From positions 744,001-808,000 of the forward strand of contig MCGO01000004.1 in NCBI GenBank assembly GCA_002104985.1: a stretch of 64,000 nucleotides of DNA. Direction: 5' to 3'. Source of the stretch: Rhizoclosmatium globosum. Its lineage: Eukaryota; Chytridiomycota; Chytridiomycetes; Chytridiales; Chytriomycetaceae. A program made the translations under genes and the position numbers. Below the pieces are notes generated by a model. That model saw nothing but the letters and a program-made list of their open reading frames with translations. It did no database searches and was not told the origin of the DNA. Shown piece by piece: positions 1-13,041 of this stretch. Positions within the stretch are counted from its first letter, which is position 1, and each line of letters opens with the position of its first letter.

Positions 1-3000
1 GTTGATGATGTTGGAAATGTTGATGTTGGAGATATGGATGTTTTGGACCAAAATGAAGATGTTGAGATGAAAGATGTGTTTGGTGAGTTGTTTGTTTTTT
101 TGAGGAAGAATCAAGACTCAATGTTTCAACTAGGACATCCTGTACCCTGTCAGCTGTTCTTTGATAAAGCTCCAATTAGTCCTACCTCTTTTCGACTTTC
201 CTCAGAACTCTATACAGAGTTGATGGACTTGAGCAAAATATTGTTGATTGGCCTGTCCATGGTGAACAAGAAAGTCATTGGTAGGAGCTTCAAGATCCAG
301 AAGAATGGGATGCACCATGTGTTTCAGTCAGCATTGACTACGTTGAATGAATTTCTTCAGACCTTGCCCACCTTTACTGGTGGGGAATGGTGCTCAGGGT
401 CAATCTTGTTCAAGTCGTACTCAAAAGCACCGGATTTTGGCAAGGAACCCATGAGCTTCTCTGGAGCAACAGAGCTTGGAGTGGTGTTTTTCAAGAATAG
501 TGATTCCAAGATATCTCATGTGAGCTTTATCCCCTCAGTATCTAATATATTAGATATTAATAGTAATTCAACACATAGATTCTACCACTGTTCCAAGTGT
601 TGGCAACTACCACGTTCAACCCCAGCAGGAACCAACCTGTGACAGCCAAGGTCAAAGTGTTGGGCCTCCATTCTATTCTGTTTGGAGACAAGGTGGTTCT
701 TCGGGATTTCCGAAACCAGACAACTCATCTGCTCCAAGTTGGCAAACATTCTCATCAGAAACTTCAATTTATTTCTCGTTCATTCATAAGACCAGGTGGT
801 GACCATGATCCTGTGCTTTGGAGCGAACTGATTTCTCCAGCTTGGAATGATACTCGGAGACGTGTTTGGGGCTACTCTCTTGCTATGGGGATTCAAGACT
901 TTGTTTCTGGTGCAAGTCTTGAGGCGCCTGAATCTCTTGTATCTGTGTCAGTAACTGGAAGCAAAGCCTCAATCTACCGCAACAATTTCAACTCTACCGT
1001 AAAGAAACTGTTGTTGTGCCACCCAAAGTTGAAGGATTCTGATGATGTTGTATTGAATGCTGCCATTTCAACTCATTTTGGTCATGGTCGTGTTGTTCAA
1101 CCAATGACGTCTCCTCAGTCAATTTCAAAACTGGGATATATCTACATGAGAGCAGCTGTGCAACAATGGTTGCAACTAAAAGAATCTGTTCCAAATATCA
1201 AACGAAAAGTTGATATTGGTGCAACATTAACTCTCAACTTTCAACTGAGTCAAAGAGTTCAGGAACGTTCTGCTGATGACGTGTGGGACTTTGTATTTCC
1301 ACAGCACACCTTTCAAAATCTCACTCTTCAAACCAACGATCAGCCATTGAACTCAAAAGTCTTGAATGTTCGTCCACTTGTAGTTGCCTTGGATGGGACT
1401 AGCTTCAATTTCAAACACACTCATGGATATAAGGGGGCCCACATGTCTGGGGTTATGCCGTCTCAACGAGTTCCTCAACTTGATGCCATTCCTTCCAAAT
1501 GGTCCAATAACAATCAATATGAGGCTTTGTTTCTGCCTCTGTTCAAATATGATGTTGCTGGGAGTGTTGAGACTCAGAGTGATGATGAAAAGGATGAAAG
1601 TGTTGAGACAAGGAGTAGTGAAGCTGAGAGTGAAAACGGAGGCATGAATAGTGACAGAGCCAAAGTTGAGGTGAGATGATTCAAAGGTGTTTGTTTACTC
1701 TAATTCAATTTCTTAGAAACAACCCCGACGCGTGATAAAGACTTCAACGTTTCAACTGACAAAGGACAGATTGAGCAGGATGCCTTCCAAGAGGATCAAG
1801 GAGGAACAAGAAGTGTTGCTGAAACTGGCGTTTGAGAATCGCCGCACTCTTGCTGATGATGTGCCAAAAGAGCAGATTGATATTGCGTATGTGTTTTCCT
1901 TTGGCTTCAAATGACTGGCAGCTAACTCTGAGTAACTTTTAGGGATATGACTGCAGCTCAAGCTGATATGATTCTTGAGCGCAAGATGATGACATTAAAC
2001 GGAAAAGACCACCAACAATACTTCTTGAACACATATGTTGCCCATGGTATGTGTATTTGACTCATTCTGTTTTTGATTCAACCTTTTGATGTTAAAAACT
2101 GTGAGCAGGAACTGTCCAGGATGAACAAGAAAGAAGATTGCTCAAAGCCTACGTAGATCTTGCTACTTTGGCGTTTGATACTGTTCGGGTTCTTGTTCCT
2201 GGCACCATCAATCTCTTCAACAAGTTGCATGCTGCCGCATTGAACATCCAACTTGAGGATCTACCTCCCAATGAACAGAATCAGCAACCAGTCCACCAGA
2301 GGATCTTGGCTTTTCTGGATTCTCCCTCTTTCAAACGAAATCAGAGCCCTGAGATTGAGTACAATCGTCTAAGTGCCAACCAACAACCTGGCCAACTACT
2401 TGCCATTATTCGTGATCTCTTTGCAGCTTCAAATTCAAATCCATTGAGAATACTGTTTGATATTGTAAAGGAGCTTGATGGTCTGAAAGTGTCCAAATCT
2501 AGTTGCTGGGATCGTATGATTGTTTTGGCCATATTGCTTGGAGCTGTCAATAAGAATGATTCACATGAAGTCTGGACTGCAGCCATGAGTGATGGTGCTG
2601 TTGGATTTGTTACAGAAGATGGAGAGTTCTGGTATTATCCCACTGAGCATTCCAAGGACCAGCTTGCTCTGTTACGTTTCAGCATCATTACTCTTCTATT
2701 GGATCCCAAATCTGGCTTAAATATCTCTGATAGGGGACATTATCTGGATACATTCTTGAATAAGGATTTATCAGCACTGAAAGTGAGTCTGTACAACCAA
2801 CTGGAACATGACTTGAGTCAGGAAAAAGAGGATGCAGACGTTGATGATGATGACAACAGCAATCAAGGAAGTGACAAGGAGGATTATGTTCCGTTCAAAT
2901 CAGATGAAAAGAAGAAATTGGTTGGGGAGGTTGTCTATCGGGTCCGACCTGTTCAAAATGATGTCACTCTTGATGATGCTGCCCAAAGGCTTTCACAAAA

Positions 3001-5578
3001 CTTGTTTCCTCGGTTCTATGATTCCAATATTCTGTTATCTGCTGGCGAAAGTACCACCACAGATGCCATGGATGTGATTATAGAGACGGGTCCTTTCAAC
3101 ATGGTGAATGGATTTCTGGTTGGAACAGACCATCAAGTAACTTTGAATTCTCTGAGCCTGCATGAGCGCTCCATCTACGAGTATATGATGCATTTGCCTG
3201 GACATGTGTGGACACTTGAGGACGAAAACAAGAGAGTATTGCGGAATGATCGTGAGAAACAGTCACAGAATACGTATTGGCCTTATTTGCATTCAGCCAT
3301 CATCACTGGAGTCAAGCCTGTTGTTGGCGGTGACTTTTATTCCAAAGCCCTTTTGCAGTTTTTGGATGCACTTGTTGTGTCTTTTGTTATCAATCCGGTC
3401 AAGGAAGTAGATGAAGATGTTCAAGTGAGAGGTGTTGGTCATGCTCAAGGTGCTCAAGGTGCTCAAGGTGCTCAAGGTGCTCAAGGTGTTCAAAACCAAG
3501 CTGTGGAGGGAGTGGAGGAAGACGATGAAGTCCCAGAGGATACTTCCCAGCTCACTCTTGCTCAACTGCGGACCTCCTTTAAGACTTTGATTCTTCAGTA
3601 TATCCAGCCAGTGCAGTGGGGCTTGTCGATAAAGAAAGAAATGCGGCTGGTGCCTTCAACTCCCTACATCAACATCAATCTCCTTTGCCGTGACGATCTC
3701 ACAAATTTGTTTGAGGATGTTATCAAGTTCAGCAACAATGAATACCTGTTGTTTGGGAGGGATGGCTATTTGGAAAATGAAATTGGTCAACAGCTCAATA
3801 ACACTGGTGTTGTGCAGCAAGCAGTCCGAAGCGCTATTGCTCGTTACAAGACTTGGACCAAAGTTGGACTGAAATTGAGTAAGCTTCTTTAGTTTTCTTC
3901 TCAACAACTTTTCTCTAAATTCAATACAAACAACCAGGAAAACCATTCCATCAGCAGTTCAGTCATTCAAATCGTCGTTATCTCTCTGTTGATGGCCACA
4001 CTATTTTCCCAAAGCTCTCTAGTTCTGAAGTGCGGGGGTTGCAATCTGCCATCTTTGATCAGAACAAACAAACAGCTTCACACATTGAAGCATACTTTCT
4101 TGACTCCTGTGATGCACCCACTGGAGACACTCCATGGCCACCAACATTCCCGTCCATCAATTTGTGTCACTTGAACTTGATGCGTATGGCGTTAGAAAAG
4201 GGCTCTGACAAAAACAAAAGGCTTGTTGTTCATCCACTTGGTTACAAAATCAAAGCCAGTGCCAAGAATGTTATTGAGCTGCAGTTGATACGGAACTCAA
4301 CCATCAACTTCCCAACTTCCAAGAATAGATTTCTGACCTACCGTCCTGGCGCCATCAGCATTACATATGACAGAGAAACTGGTGTCTTCAAAACAATGCT
4401 CCCTCTGCAAAGTCACCACATGACCGAAGCTGACTTGAAACAAATAACAGCTGACTTCTCTCATTGTGGTTCTCCTCGACGCTATCCAACAACAACAACT
4501 CCTGGAGTTAATCGCCATCCTTCTGACATCAACTTCAATGCAGTCCAAGAGTTACTGGCTGATTCCTTCAAAGCTATGGCAGACACTCGAAAGTTATATG
4601 CTGCAAATCCTGGCAACCCCGAAGCCAGAGAAGAGTATCGACATGCATCGCATTTGGTTGGATACCTTCGGCATCAAATTCAAAATGAGTGTTCTGCCAA
4701 GCACCGACGCAAACTGGAAGATGCCATGACTGTTTATGCTCGTCAACACAACTTTGGATCATTTCGATATGAGTCTAACAAATTGGGTGGAGTTCATGCT
4801 GAAGATACTGCTTTATTTGAATCTCATATGGGTTCTTTTCAAAGTCCTGATGTTTGGATCACAAATCCTTCCAAAGCTGTTCAGTCTGTCTTTCGAAAAG
4901 TTTTTGGAACAACTCGTTTATTGTTGAGCAGTGATCCAGGTGGAAGGACAGTGGAAACTCAGATGGCAAGTACAGGCCATGTTGTTCAGATTGGAGTAGG
5001 TTTTGAAGCAGTGATTTGTCGTCTTCAGAAACGCATCAGCACTCTTCAATCGTTTCGAGACAGAGCCATTGATCAACTGGAGTCAGTGGTGGAGTTACGG
5101 AGTCTTGTTGCTGCTGCTGAATTGGATCTTGTTGAATACGCCGCAGGTGATGCAGTTGTATTGGCGGAGACTTTGCGTCTGGAAAAACTTGTGCTTGAAG
5201 CGGAACAGGCACTGGAGTTCAGGTTGAAGGATCTGCGTGCATCAGCGAGAATGGTTCCAAAGCCAACACCCAATGTGCAAGATATGGATGTGCTTGTAGA
5301 TGACGAGGATCTGGTGGATGGAGTAGGGAGAGTTGACAAGGAGTTGAAAAAGATGCGTGATAAGTTTGAGGTTGTTCTTGATGGAAATGGTGATGGAGAT
5401 GACCCCAACCTGTTCTCACGGCTGCTCAAGAATGCACAAGATAAACTGAACAAGTATGCTCAACGAGTTCGTCGATCTGCTGCAGAATGGAATTCAAGTG
5501 CTGATTCTTATGCCACATCCGACTTCAACTCCAAAACCACCAACAAGAAAACCACTTCTGGAAAAGATGGGATTCCAA
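1..5578 (+). CDS. Large Fanzor-like (TnpB-related) nuclease, 5' open, 3' truncated
   Basis: Exons read about 1-537, 579-1670, 1717-1886, 1943-2046, 2109-3878 and 3938-5578, giving at least 1,770 residues with no start inside the window. A Fanzor-type pre-RuvC block (RKPFHQQF...RRYLSVDG) starts exon 6. Near 4933 lies a RuvC-I motif, SSDPGGRT, followed by GHVVQIGVG and a helix, the order seen in TnpB/Fanzor proteins (RNA-guided DNA nucleases carried by transposons). An acidic linker and a basic helix follow, then the frame stops being Fanzor-like: no RuvC-II Glu, no zinc ribbon and no RuvC-III are present, so it should be catalytically dead. The last intron (5579-5639) joins it in frame to an MFS transporter half. 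The first ~1,300 residues match nothing I recognise. Family call is fairly firm from motif order; function of the N-terminal part is unknown. Confidence 0.62.
3443..3487 (+). repeat. 9-bp coding minisatellite, five units
   Basis: Five perfect head-to-tail copies of GCTCAAGGT encode AQG repeats within the N-terminal part of the truncated Fanzor-like frame. The unit is a multiple of three, so copy-number change would not break the frame. Perfect identity of the units suggests recent expansion. Confidence 0.9.
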
Positions 5579-5639
5579 GTAAGTTTATTGATTTGTCTTG
5601 TTTCTTGTTTCTGAATAACTATTTTCCTCTTTAACTTAG

Positions 5640-6358
5640 AATGGGTCAAGACAGTCCTTTCGTATGCGGCACATCGTGTGAATGCCCTCATACTGTTCGT
5701 TTGTCTTGGTGCCTCATTGCCACTCGTCAAACAACGGGTGAAAACCAAAAAGATGCCCACCGATTGGTCAATTCTTTGGAATCGACGATTCCTATTGCTT
5801 TTAAAAACTGTATTTTTCGCAATGTTCCCCAACTTCATTCCAAGTAATTTTCTGCCGTCATTTGCGCGCGATGTGGCCGGAGTATCATCACCGTCTGATG
5901 CAGCATTACTACTGGCACTCTATAATGGCTCATCTGCTTTTGGAAGGGTGCTCGTCGGATTCACGGCTGATTTCTTGGTTGGTCGCATCAACTCCTTCAT
6001 TTTGTGCACTCTTTTAAGTGCAATAAGTATGCTGGTCCTTTGGCCGTTTGCCACCACGTTCCCATTACTGATATTTTTTGCCATGTTCAATGGAATGGTC
6101 TCTGGTGGTTATTTCGTGTTGATTCCTGTAATTGTTGGCCAGTTATTTGGAGTCGCGCAAATGGCTTCCCTTGTGGGGATGTCTATGACACTTTCCTCCA
6201 TTGGATACCTTGCAGGCCCGCCAATTGCTGGTGCTATTAGGGAATCTGTTGGATTCACGGGCGTATGTTTGTTTGCGGGAGGGTTAACTTTGATTTCCGT
6301 CTTCTTTTGCATTTCTGTGAGAGTAGTAGTTGAGCCAAAGCTGCTCAAAATCGTTTAA
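5640..6358 (+). CDS. MFS transporter (monocarboxylate/MCT-like), C-terminal half
   Basis: The frame encodes about 239 residues of a major facilitator protein: the tail of TM6, the central cytoplasmic loop and TM7-12. The loop motif GRVLVGFTADFLVGR after TM8, the segment NGMVSGGYFVLIPV, and LAGPPIAGAI match the C-terminal half of fungal MCT/SLC16-type carriers, which move monocarboxylates or riboflavin-like solutes across membranes. TM1-5 are absent. The exon begins right after an acceptor at 5639 whose donor lies in the truncated Fanzor-like gene, so the two may be spliced together. Either the element landed inside the transporter gene (N-terminal half then lies left of the window) or the half-gene is a relic. 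Stop TAA is followed within about 65 bp by the next gene. Confidence 0.75.
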
Positions 6359-6423
6359 TCTCATATCATATTATGTATTCTTTTTTCTCCTTTCTCCTCT
6401 TCTATTTCTCTTCCTTCAAAAAG

Positions 6424-7872
6424 ATGTTCACAATTCGTAGCCCCCGTCTCTTGAAGCTCGCCACTACTCGGCGCTACCAAGTATTACCGCCTCAGACAGT
6501 TCAGAAGATGTTGGATAGCAATGCTGTTGTTTACTCCAACAAGAACGCTTCCGAGTTTTCGCGAGTGAAGGAAGTCCACGTGGCCTCCTTCCCAGCCAAT
6601 GCAGTCAACGAGGATGCATTCTCTGTCAATCGTATCATCTTCAACCAAGGAACTGGCGGTTGCGGATCTGAGCCCCCCGCTGCTGATGCCAACAAGAACA
6701 AGCCTTTCAATCTCTTCTCTGTCTATGACGGACACTGGGCTCCTCATTGTTCTGGTGCTCTTTCGCAAATCTTGCCAGTCTTTATTCAGGATACATTGAA
6801 CGACCCAAATCCATCGTTTTACGCGCCAAGCTCGGATGCTATCTCTCCCCCGTCCAATACCAAATCAGAGCTCCCTCAGAAACTCTCGTCTTCGTTTATT
6901 CATTGTGACGCCTCGCTTCTCTCGTTCCCGTTCAGTTTGCTGCCGGAGCATTTCTTCGAGACTCCAAACGATAAAGTGGATTCACTTGTGGATAAGGAGT
7001 TGAAGCAGCAAGTTACATCTGCGCTGCTCCCTGCAGTTACTGGAAGCTGTGCGTTGGCTGCGTTGGTTCGAGGGGACGAGTTGGTCGTTGCAAACACGGG
7101 GGATTGCCGTGCAGTGCTTGGGTCGGAGGGACCTGTCGCTGGAACCTTTATTGCGAAAGATTTATCAAAGGATCACAATGGTGATAATGCCTCTGAAGTT
7201 GCTCGTTTGCGCGCGGAACACCCCGAAGATGAAAAGGACACGGTTATTTTCGTCAACAAGGGCGACAGAAGCAAAACTATGCGTGTATTGGGTGGATTGA
7301 TGCCAACTCGTTCGTTTGGAGACGCAAAATACAAGTGGCCACTTGACGTTATTGAGAAGGTTGATATTCTGGAGCCTGCCATCAAACGAGCAATTCCAAT
7401 GCAGAAGGATTGCAAAACTCCACCATACATTACTGCTGCTCCAGAAATTACTGAGCACACCATCAGCGACAAGGACAGATTTCTTGTGATTGCGACTGAT
7501 GGGTTGTATGACCAGTTGTCCAGCAAACAAGTTGTTGACGTTGTTTCTTCGCTAATTACATCCAATGGAAAGGCGAAGCAATTCCCACCATGGCTTCCAG
7601 AGACTGAGAAGCTTGCTTCTCATCTTCAACCAGCTACAATCGACTCCTGCGTGGATTCCCAGGGAAACATTTTGAAGGATTTCAAGGGAGTCAATCTTGC
7701 CACCAGTTTAGTTCGAGCTGCGATGGTTGGCGGTGGTGGCCGTGTTGCTGGAAGACGTGATGCGGCTGGAATGATGAATTTGGCTGAGGAAGCTGAATTG
7801 CGTGCAGGACTCGAGCCAGGAGAGGCTCGTAACGTCAGAGATGATATTACATGCATTGTTGTTGTTTTTTGA
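6424..7872 (+). CDS. Mitochondrial PP2C phosphatase (pyruvate dehydrogenase phosphatase-like)
   Basis: Single-exon PPM/PP2C serine/threonine phosphatase of about 482 residues. I chose the ATG at 6424 because it begins a basic, hydroxylated presequence (MFTIRSPRLLKLATTRRY) typical of mitochondrial import; an in-frame ATG at 6373 adds a Phe/Ser-rich stretch that looks like leader. Metal-binding motifs are visible: YDGHW (DGH), ATDGLYD, and the terminal DDITCIVVV; the internal GGLMPTRSFGD and SKDH segments match the PDP/Ptc5 subfamily. The expected role is dephosphorylating and so activating the pyruvate dehydrogenase E1 subunit in the matrix. The segment with AKQFPPWLPETEKLASHLQ is also usual for Ptc5/PDP. 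Compact neighbour spacing on both sides. Confidence 0.88.
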   Translation: MFTIRSPRLLKLATTRRYQVLPPQTVQKMLDSNAVVYSNKNASEFSRVKEVHVASFPANAVNEDAFSVNRIIFNQGTGGCGSEPPAADANKNKPFNLFSVYDGHWAPHCSGALSQILPVFIQDTLNDPNPSFYAPSSDAISPPSNTKSELPQKLSSSFIHCDASLLSFPFSLLPEHFFETPNDKVDSLVDKELKQQVTSALLPAVTGSCALAALVRGDELVVANTGDCRAVLGSEGPVAGTFIAKDLSKDHNGDNASEVARLRAEHPEDEKDTVIFVNKGDRSKTMRVLGGLMPTRSFGDAKYKWPLDVIEKVDILEPAIKRAIPMQKDCKTPPYITAAPEITEHTISDKDRFLVIATDGLYDQLSSKQVVDVVSSLITSNGKAKQFPPWLPETEKLASHLQPATIDSCVDSQGNILKDFKGVNLATSLVRAAMVGGGGRVAGRRDAAGMMNLAEEAELRAGLEPGEARNVRDDITCIVVVF

Positions 7873-7905
7873 AGAAAACATTAAAAGAAACTTACCAAAA
7901 TCAGA

Positions 7906-9178
7906 ATGGAAGATTCACCCAAATTCGCAAGAATCGATTCATTCCTCGATTTAGCCATAGAAGATGATGAAATAGGAGTCGCACATCCATTTGATGGTAT
8001 GACGGACTGGGATCAAGATGATGTGTGGCATGATGGACTTCCAACATCAAACATGGACGCACCAATCGACGTTGATTTGCTAGAGAGCGTAAATTTCAAC
8101 ATTAGTCGCATTGCCATCTCGGAAACTCGGCCTGATAAAGGGAAGGGCAAAGTTGTGGCTGTTGCAGAAGCAGATACCCCAACCACCACCCTTTGCCGCC
8201 ATCTGTTGGCAGGCGGATGTTATCGCTCAGATTGCTGGTTCTCACATGATCTATCTACTACAGTGTGCAAATTCTATTTGTCGGGCTTCTGCAGAAAAGG
8301 GGATGAGTGCCCTTTTTACACGAGCGGGAAGAGATTGAAGCCGTTTGGGAACAGCAACAAGAGCTACATTACGAAGATGAAACATATGATCCATATCCGT
8401 CCAGTTTTGAGGAGCTTGAGGACCTGGAAGCCGCGTTTCCAACCCTAACTGATGAAACCATGGAAAAGGGAGAGAAGCTGAATTTCTGGGGTCCTACATT
8501 GAAGAGGGAGGCGGCTATTGATAACTCCGAATATCGCTTTAACATTGGTGTCGCAAAAACAGTGCCGTCAGGGACGGCCAACCATTATCTAGAGGAGGGC
8601 AAAAAAATGAAGGTGGATATGGGCTGGCTAAGCACTGGTGGGGCGGTGGATGCGCTGTATTCTAAACAACGAAAAGAAGCCGCAGAAGTTGCAGTTCAAC
8701 GAAATAAGTTGTTCCAGAGGTATGTTTTATTTTCGTAGCACTTGCAGTCAATATCTTAATTTTCTTTAGGGCTGCCGACGCGTTCCGGTCAGGAAACACG
8801 GCCGCTGCAAAGACATTTTCAACTGAAGCCCGAAAACTGGACGAATTGATGCAGAAACTGCACGCAGAAGCGTCAGCTACTATTTTCCAAAAACGAAATC
8901 AGCAGCTCCAATCAGAAGGAGATGAACGAGTAATAGACTTGCATGGTTTGCATGGGAAGGAAGGGATATACTATCTTGAAACAGCACTAGATGGCCTTAA
9001 ACGCGATAAATTTCATGGCACCGTTACCGTTATTACTGGTACTGGTCATCATTCTCGAGGTTCCCTCGCGAAAGTTGGACCTCAAATTCGTGAACATTTC
9101 CGAACGAACCAAATTCGGTTCAAGGAGGCAACGTTGGAGGATGGAAAAGGTGGAATGTTTATTATCAAAATCAAGTAG
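7906..9178 (+). CDS. CCCH zinc finger and Smr domain protein, with a frame break
   Basis: The N-terminal part has tandem CCCH fingers (CRHLLAGGCYRSDCWFSH and CKFYLSGFCRKGDECPF...). The reading frame then breaks at a T5 run (8313-8317): the expected end of finger two, CPFLH, continues only in the -1 frame from 8316. That frame runs through LHEREEIEAVWEQQQ to an intron at 8720-8769, and the last exon (8770-9178) encodes a DUF1771 helix and an Smr domain with VIDLHGLHGKEG and TGTGHHS, the likely RNA-endonuclease or RNA-binding motifs. Homologues pair CCCH fingers with Smr. The break can be a base missing from the T run or a -1 ribosomal slip on C CCT TTT. The zero frame ends at 8448. Product likely binds RNA; target unknown. 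Confidence 0.78.
8310..8316 (+). other. Candidate -1 slippery heptamer CCCTTTT
   Basis: In the zero frame the bases read C CCT TTT, the X XXY YYZ pattern of -1 frameshift sites. A -1 slip gives Cys-Pro-Phe-Leu-His, exactly completing the second CCCH finger. A homopolymer error in the T run explains the data equally well and is simpler. Confidence 0.3.
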
Positions 9179-9237
9179 GGAAGAAGAAGAGAAAGTTGGT
9201 TGTCCAACTGTGAAAAAAAGTCCACCATCAACAACAA

Positions 9238-11653
9238 ATGCCGAAGCGTACTCGAGATTCACCGTCGCCATCTGCATCACCTGAACGAGCACGGTCTCGA
9301 GAGAGCGAGCGGGAAGATGCGCGTGACGCCAACGGACACGACCGCGCGGCCGCGTTCGACGACAAACTGAGGAGCGCCTCGTCCGCCGCCACGGCCACGG
9401 CCACTGCCGCCACCGCCACCGAAGCGCCAAAGACAACTCAGGCGCCTCAGCCACCAAAGCGCGAGACTCCGGCGGGCGGCGCATACGTTCCCCCGGCCCG
9501 ACTGCGCGCAATGCAAAAGCGCATCACAGACAAGAGCAGTCCAGAGTTCCAACGAATGACTTGGGAAGCTCTCAAAAAGAGTATCAACGGTCTCGTGAAT
9601 AAGGTGTGCTCGCCTCTCTTTTCTTGCTTCTCTGCCTGCAGTACTCATCTTTTCACAGGTCAACACGGGAAACATCAAGTTGATTGTGCCAGAGCTCTTT
9701 GCGGAAAACCTTGTGCGTGGACGTGGTCTCCTGTGTCGCTCTTTGATGAAGGTAATCTATATGCATGCCATTCACAGCTGGATAGACTGGAGTTTGAAAG
9801 TTGGGTCGGGAACTGCGCAACCTGATAGAGGACACACCGTTTCGTCAAAGAGCTATGCAAGACGAGGAAAGATTATTTAATGGAAAGCATGGGAGAAGTC
9901 ATGAAGACAGTGGTGGACTGTAAAACTTATATGTTGTGAAACTCACACGTTACTCTTTGACAGGCTCAAGCAGCGGCATTGCCCTTCACCCCAGTGTATG
10001 CTTCCCTCGTTTCTATCGTCAACTCAAAATTCCCACAAATTGGAGACTTGTTGCTGTCCCGTCTCGTGTCCCAATACCGAAGAGCATATCGCCGTAATGA
10101 TAAGAGCATTTGTATCGCCGTTTCAAAGTTTATTGCCCATTTGGTGAATCAAAAAGTGGCCCACGAAATTCTGGCGTTGCAAATCTTGACGTTGCTGTTG
10201 GAGAGACCCACTGATGATTCTGTGGAAGTTGCTGTTGGATTTATGCGCGAGGTATGATTCAAGTTGACAGTTTTCCAGATATTTAACCCTTCTGAAATAG
10301 GTTGGAGCGTATTTGAGCGACATTAGTTCTCGTGCCACAAACGCTATTTTTGAACGCTTCCGTACCATTTTGCACGAAGGGAGCATTGATAAGCGTACTC
10401 AATACATGGTTGAAGTCTTGTTCCAAGTAAGAAAGGACAAGTTCAAGGACAATATCCCTGTTGACCCAGCTTTGGAGCTTGTGGAAGATGAAGATCAAAT
10501 TACGCACTCAGTCAGTTTGGATGATGATGGATTACAAGTGGAAGACGGGTTGAATGTGTTCAAGTTTGATCCTGAGTACTTGGATAATGAGGAAAAGTAT
10601 TCGGCCATCAAGCGGGAAATTCTTGGAGACAGTGATGAGGAAGATGATGAGGATGGAGATGATGGAGACGATGACGATGACGACGATGACGGAGATGATG
10701 AAGAAAATGCGGCAGAAGCTATGAAGAAGGCTCGTGAACAGATTCAAATTCAAGATCAGACCAATACTTCGCTCATCATCTTGAGACGTGGAATTTACCT
10801 GACGATCATGTCTTCACTCAACTTTGAAGAATGCGCACACAAGCTGATGAAGTTGGGAGTTGGAGAGGGACAGGAAATTGAAGTGTGCAACATGATTATC
10901 GAATGTTGTTCGCAGGAACGAACATACGTGTCATTCTATGGACTACTTGGGGAACGGTTCTGTCGATTGAACCAATTATGGCAACAGGCTTTTGCGGCTT
11001 GCTTTGAAGAAGTGTATAAGACAATCCACAGATACGAAACGAACCGCCTTCGTAATGTGGCAAAATTCTTTGCACACACACTCTCTACGGATGCACTGAC
11101 ATGGAACGTATTTGCCCTTGTTCGTCTGACAGAAACCGACACAACCTCAGCTTCCCGTATTTTCCTCAAGATTCTGTTTGAGGAGCTCAACAGCTCCATG
11201 GGACTCAAGAGATTGAAAGCACGTCTCGCAGACCCTGAGATGCAGATATCCGTTGAGACTGGGAACGGACTTGCACAGCGTGGAGTGTTTGATGGCTTGT
11301 TCCCCAAGGACAACCCAAGAAACACGCGTTTTGCCATCAACTACTTTACGAGTATTCATTTGGGAGCCTTGACTACTGACTTGCGTGAGCACTTGAAGAA
11401 TGCACCCAAGTTGATTATGCAACAAACACAGGAGGTGGACTCGTCTGACAGTGATTCATCCGACAGCGATTCTGATTCCGACTCGTCGTCTTCGTCTTCA
11501 TCGTCCTCTGACTCTGACAGTGACAGTGAAAGTGATTCTGACAGCAGCAGCAACTCTGACTCGTCGTCCGATAGTTCCAGTGACTCCAGTTCAGCGTCAT
11601 CGCGCAGCTCAGACAGTGGACGCCGTCGAAAGCGCAGCAAAAGAAGGGATTAA
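9238..11653 (+). CDS. CWC22: Pre-mRNA-splicing factor CWC22
   Basis: Exons about 9238-9603, 9660-9751, 9964-10251 and 10301-11653. After a short Arg/Ser/Ala-rich N-terminus comes an MIF4G domain starting [15 protein letters not shown] and running through [48 protein letters not shown] and [13 protein letters not shown], which is near-diagnostic for CWC22. An acidic linker follows (about 10610-10710), then the MA3 domain ([23 protein letters not shown]), and a Ser/Asp-rich tail with a final Arg/Lys cluster. CWC22 is a spliceosome component that binds and loads eIF4A3 during exon junction complex assembly in the nucleus. The third intron-bounded gap (212 nt) is longer than its neighbours. The gene starts 59 bp after the Smr gene stop. 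Confidence 0.93.
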
Positions 11654-11697
11654 AAATTTATTGTTTTTTTAATTCATGGTAATAAACAAAAAAAAAG

Positions 11698-13013
<1,316 letters not shown>

Positions 13014-13041
13014 TCCATTCATATGCCACGAATAAAACTCT

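Noticed and set aside
11356..11640. Minus-strand acidic/Ser-rich open frame
   Set aside because: It is the antisense of the CWC22 Ser/Asp tail; simple repeats stay open in several frames.
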